A stretch of 34,558 bases of DNA from Salmonirosea sp038204185 (GTDB lineage: Bacteria > Bacteroidota > Bacteroidia > Cytophagales > Spirosomataceae). Made by a program: the position numbers and the translations under genes. The stretch spans positions 1 to 34,558 of the forward strand of contig JBBRDE010000014.1 of the NCBI GenBank assembly GCA_038204185.1, in the 5' to 3' direction. This document shows positions 32,954 through 34,558 of this stretch, piece by piece (position 1 is the first letter of the stretch; every line of letters begins with the position of its first letter). A model generated the notes under the pieces. The model saw only the letters and a list, made by a program, of their open reading frames with translations. It had not been told where the DNA came from and ran no database searches.

Positions 32954-33100
32954 AGAAGGTGTCGTAAAGGCGTGTTACTTCGAGTCGCCGGTTCGAGCCC
33001 GGCCCATCGCTTCAGGCGGTGGTAGCTCAGAGGCTGGCAACCGCCGTGGTTAGAGCAGAGCACCTTTGGGTGTATGGCACGCCTTGCTTTTTACCCTTCT
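32954..33100 (+). ncRNA. Y-like RNA 1 (YrlA type) with circularly permuted tRNA module
   Basis: A 147-nt unit. The ends pair: AGAAGG with CCTTCT and AAGGCGTG (32967-32974) with CACGCCTT (33078-33085), separated by an internal loop (TGTCGTA opposite GCTTTTTAC). This stem is the likely Ro-binding part. The module inside it reads, 5' to 3': T arm GCCGG-TTCGAGC-CCGGC (32987-33003); acceptor-like stem CCATCG/CGGTGG (33004-33009, 33017-33022) closed by the loop CTTCAGG; TA as tRNA bases 8 and 9; D arm GCTC/GAGC (33025-33056) with AG and GGTTA kept in the loop but a hairpin inserted (33032-33045); and an anticodon-like stem GCACC/GGTGT with loop TTTG (33060-33073). That is a tRNA opened in the variable region with its acceptor end closed. 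The exact ends are estimated from pairing. Confidence 0.85.
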
Positions 33101-33118
33101 TTACGTTACGCAGAAGAT

Positions 33119-33160
33119 GTGGTAAGGTCGGGCTCGCTCAGGTGAACCGGCCCGTACCAC
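33119..33160 (+). other. GC-rich hairpin between the two Y-like RNAs
   Basis: GTGGTA (33119-33124) pairs with TACCAC (33155-33160) and CGGGC (33129-33133) with GCCCG (33150-33154), with a 4-base bulge and a 16-base loop. A linker of type ATCAA-GAAA-AGAAGG leads from it into RNA 2, as after the hairpin before RNA 1. Confidence 0.55.
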
Positions 33161-33171
33161 AATCAAGAAAA

Positions 33172-33318
33172 AGAAGGTGTCGTAAAGGCGTGTTACTTCG
33201 AGTCGCCGGTTCGAGTCCGGCCCATCGTTTCGTGCGGTGGTAGCTCAGTGGCGGTTAGCCGCCTTGGTTAGAGCAGAGCACCTTTGGGTGTTTGTCACGC
33301 CTTGCTTTTTACCCTTCT
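33172..33318 (+). ncRNA. Y-like RNA 2 (YrlA type) with circularly permuted tRNA module
   Basis: A 147-nt copy of RNA 1. The end stems are AGAAGG/CCTTCT and AAGGCGTG (33185-33192)/CACGCCTT (33296-33303). T arm GCCGG-TTCGAGT-CCGGC at 33205-33221; acceptor-like stem CCATCG/CGGTGG (33222-33227, 33235-33240) with loop TTTCGTG; D arm GCTC/GAGC (33243-33274) with the inserted hairpin GGCGG-TTAG-CCGCC (33250-33263); anticodon-like arm at 33278-33291. Taking the inserted hairpin out leaves GCTCAGTTTGGTTAGAGC, almost an ordinary tRNA D arm. All differences from RNA 1 fall in loops, in the inserted hairpin or in the short joint after the anticodon-like arm, and no main stem is altered. CTTGCTTTTT near the 3' end may also act as a terminator. 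Confidence 0.85.
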
Positions 33319-33336
33319 TTATGTTATTCAGAAGAT

Positions 33337-33390
33337 GTCGTGGCAAGGGTTAAGCAGTTTCCATTCAGGTACCTCTCGGCTTACCGTGAG
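33337..33390 (+). pseudogene. Fragment of a second, diverged Ro (TROVE) gene
   Basis: In the forward frame this stretch encodes VARVKQFPFRYLSAYRE. The intact Ro protein has VARAKQFPFRYLSAYRE at about residues 271-287 (32138-32188). Over 16 aligned codons (33343-33390 against 32141-32188) about 38 of 48 bases match and only one residue changes, so the differences are nearly all at silent positions. The remnant therefore comes from a homologue that diverged under protein selection and was later lost, and is not a fresh local copy. The same frame runs on to TAA at 33472 without further similarity to the Ro protein. Confidence 0.65.
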
Positions 33391-33400
33391 GTACCTGAAT
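33363..33400. repeat. 13-bp perfect inverted repeat with GGTACC in each arm
   Basis: ATTCAGGTACCTC (33363-33375) and GAGGTACCTGAAT (33388-33400) are exact reverse complements, with a 12-base spacer. The left arm is inside the Ro gene fragment, where the intact gene reads differently, so the right arm appears to have been made by copying the left. No T run follows. Confidence 0.75.
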
Positions 33401-33612
33401 CCCAACCTACTAACTTTGCAAATGCCAGACAGAAAGTACGGCATCATAAGTACAACGAAAAAGAAGAATAATACAAAAAGATAAAAAAAATATTGCAAAA
33501 CTTGCGTATATTTGAGAGTTAGCTGAAACCTTTGACCCTTTTTTTATGACGAATAGGTAGGGAGTCGATTTAAATTCCATACCTTAATAGACACAATTAA
33601 AATCCGCTTGAT
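33391..33612. other. Intergenic stretch after the RNA-repair cassette
   Basis: 222 bases, increasingly AT-rich. It contains the right arm of the inverted repeat (to 33400), a tail frame without similarity to known proteins, an A-rich tract at 33470-33490 and a TATATTTG at 33507. No gene is recognised. Confidence 0.4.
33507..33514 (+). promoter_or_regulatory. Possible -7 element upstream of the desaturase pseudogene
   Basis: TATATTTG matches TAnnTTTG and lies about 99 bases before the ATG at 33613. The nearest TTG upstream is only 11 bases away, which is too close for a -33 element. Confidence 0.35.
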
Positions 33613-34448
33613 ATGGAACTATTGAACTACTTGCTCAATATCGATCCTAATTATATCACCGTTTGCTTAATTTTTATTTTTTATTTACTCGAGCAAATAC
33701 AAACTAAACCTTTTACTTTTCAAAGTCGACCGCTACATCTGTATCACAACGCTTTAATTGGGCTAACGGTTATTATCCCTAATGTTTTTTTTGCAGTCTT
33801 TCCGGTGACCTGCGTAGAATGGCTCAACAATAAACACGTGGGACTGTTTTACTTATTGCAAATCCCTTTTTGGGTAAAGCTGTGATATGCGGAGTGGCAA
33901 TATACGATCTTACGGCTTATTGGATACATCGAGGGGTACATAAGAATGCATTTCTGTAGCGTTTCCATAGGGTACACCACAGTGATACCACGATGGACGC
34001 TTCTACCGCGTTAAGGTTTCATCCAATCGAAGGCTTATTTGTATTTACAATAGGATTCATTCTGATAACCGCTTTGTTCGGGACTGATGTGTTGTCGTTG
34101 GGACTTTATTTTTTCATACTGAATTTTTTTTTCTTCTTCGAACATTCAGACCTACATTACCCAACATGGCTGGACAAAACAGTAGGATGGGTCTTTGTAA
34201 CACCAAACCAACATAAAGTGCATCATGAGCAGGATCAAGTCTATACTGATTCTAACTTTGCTGATATATTTATTTTATGGGATAGAATTTTTGGCACCTA
34301 TAAGTACAAAACTGTAAAAAGCATCACTTATGGATTAAAGGAATTTGATAACGACAAAAAACAAACCTTTTGGTATCTTATAAGAAGCCCGTTTATAGAT
34401 ATAAAACGCATTGATTCAGGTACATTACAGGGCATCAAGAAAACATAG
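33613..34448 (+). pseudogene. Broken sterol desaturase / fatty acid hydroxylase family gene
   Basis: Two partial frames together give a di-iron membrane hydroxylase of about 278 residues. The first runs from the ATG at 33613 to a stop at 33885. One base is missing near 33880, and the second frame continues with IYDLTAYWIHRGVHKN. At 33958 the expected TGG of the FLWRFHRVHHSD motif is TAG, a nonsense change. The histidine motifs remain readable: HRGVH, HRVHH, EHSDLHY and NQHKVHHEQD. Three hydrophobic segments precede them. Two separate lesions argue against a single sequencing error. The gene is clearly richer in A/T than the rest of the window, a sign of separate origin. Confidence 0.85.
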
Positions 34449-34497
34449 TATAACAATTCTGTATGTACAATCAAAAACAAGAAGGGCTTCAGCTAAC

Positions 34498-34548
34498 AGT
34501 GTGTTTATAAAATTGTGTCGGGAGGAGAGTGTAAACTAAACTGTGTCA
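34498..34548. mobile_element. Possible insertion-sequence end at the window edge
   Basis: Two similar 19-base strings, GTGTTTATAAAATTGTGTC and GTGTAAACTAAACTGTGTC (about 14 positions shared), follow each other 30 bases apart. The style recalls the terminal repeats of IS256-type elements in Bacteroidetes. No transposase is visible because the window stops here, so this is weak. Confidence 0.25.
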
Positions 34549-34558
34549 CCTCAGATTG

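Noticed and set aside
32987..33073. An ordinary tRNA gene, suggested by T-arm and D-arm consensus sequences.
   Set aside because: The T arm comes before the D arm, the acceptor strands are joined by a 7-base loop and the anticodon-like loop has only four bases, so no translatable tRNA can be formed in the normal order.
33019..33243. A 74-residue open reading frame (plus strand) across the two structured RNAs.
   Set aside because: It runs through the D arm of RNA 1 and the T arm of RNA 2. The sequence there is fully explained by RNA stems, and the translation has no family resemblance.
28117..33400. A genomic island inserted at tRNA-Leu, with the tRNA 3' end as attachment site.
   Set aside because: No second copy of the tRNA 3' end is seen downstream; the similarity at 32987 and 33205 is limited to the T arm. 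No integrase is present.
33284..33484. A 66-residue open reading frame starting in RNA 2.
   Set aside because: It overlaps the RNA 3' strand and the Ro fragment. The fragment's similarity to the Ro protein is in another frame, so this frame is accidental.
1..34558. CRISPR array or anti-phage defence operon.
   Set aside because: No regularly spaced direct repeats were seen; the only tandem structure is the pair of Y-like RNAs. RtcB and Ro genes occur in RNA repair, and no defence effector was recognised.

Overview
The window comes from a chromosome of the phylum Bacteroidetes, most likely the Cytophagales (Spirosoma/Dyadobacter-like). Evidence for this includes promoters with the Bacteroidetes -7 element TAnnTTTG (at 17493, 18260, 24264, 24315 and 28086), the near absence of Shine-Dalgarno sequences, a DUF3098 gene beside ftsX and uppP, and closely packed operons with moderate GC. 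GGTACC is strikingly frequent: about 35 sites by manual count, where roughly 8 would be expected.

1-10601 (minus strand) is the downstream part of a cell-surface polysaccharide operon. In transcription order it encodes a multi-SLBB outer-membrane export protein, a Wzz-like co-polymerase, the ABC permease (Wzm) and ATPase (Wzt), a DegT-type sugar aminotransferase, a membrane glycosyltransferase-like protein, a WbqC protein, a NeuD/PglD-like acetyltransferase and the start of a GT4-like glycosyltransferase. Together they make and export a glycan carrying an amino (probably N-acylated) sugar by an ABC-dependent route.

10856-28041 is mostly housekeeping: parE, pheA, the ribF-truB-uppP-DUF3098-ftsX cluster, a bifunctional nuclease, etfBA, a small TPR protein, a YihY protein, an uncharacterised 128-residue protein, purine nucleoside phosphorylase with an HI0933-type flavoprotein, a membrane-anchored DNA/RNA endonuclease, a conserved exported protein often labelled 'asparagine synthetase B', and a MacB-like permease. 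tRNA-Leu(CAA) follows at 28117.

28243-33400 is the most interesting part: an RNA-repair and Ro ribonucleoprotein cassette. It holds a divergent WYL-domain regulator, an RtcB RNA ligase, a Ro60/Rsr (TROVE) protein and two tandem 147-nt structured RNAs. Each RNA folds as a Y RNA: a long stem joins its two ends and carries a circularly permuted tRNA, ordered T arm, acceptor stem closed by a 7-nt loop, D arm, anticodon-like arm. Each also has an extra hairpin inside the D loop. A 28-nt element (24/28 identical) precedes both rtcB and the Ro gene at the same distance from a TTTG promoter core, so the two are probably co-activated, plausibly by the WYL protein. A short relic of a second, diverged Ro gene lies just past the second RNA.

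33613-34448 is an AT-rich sterol desaturase/fatty acid hydroxylase pseudogene with one frameshift and one nonsense codon. The last 60 bases may be the end of an insertion sequence.
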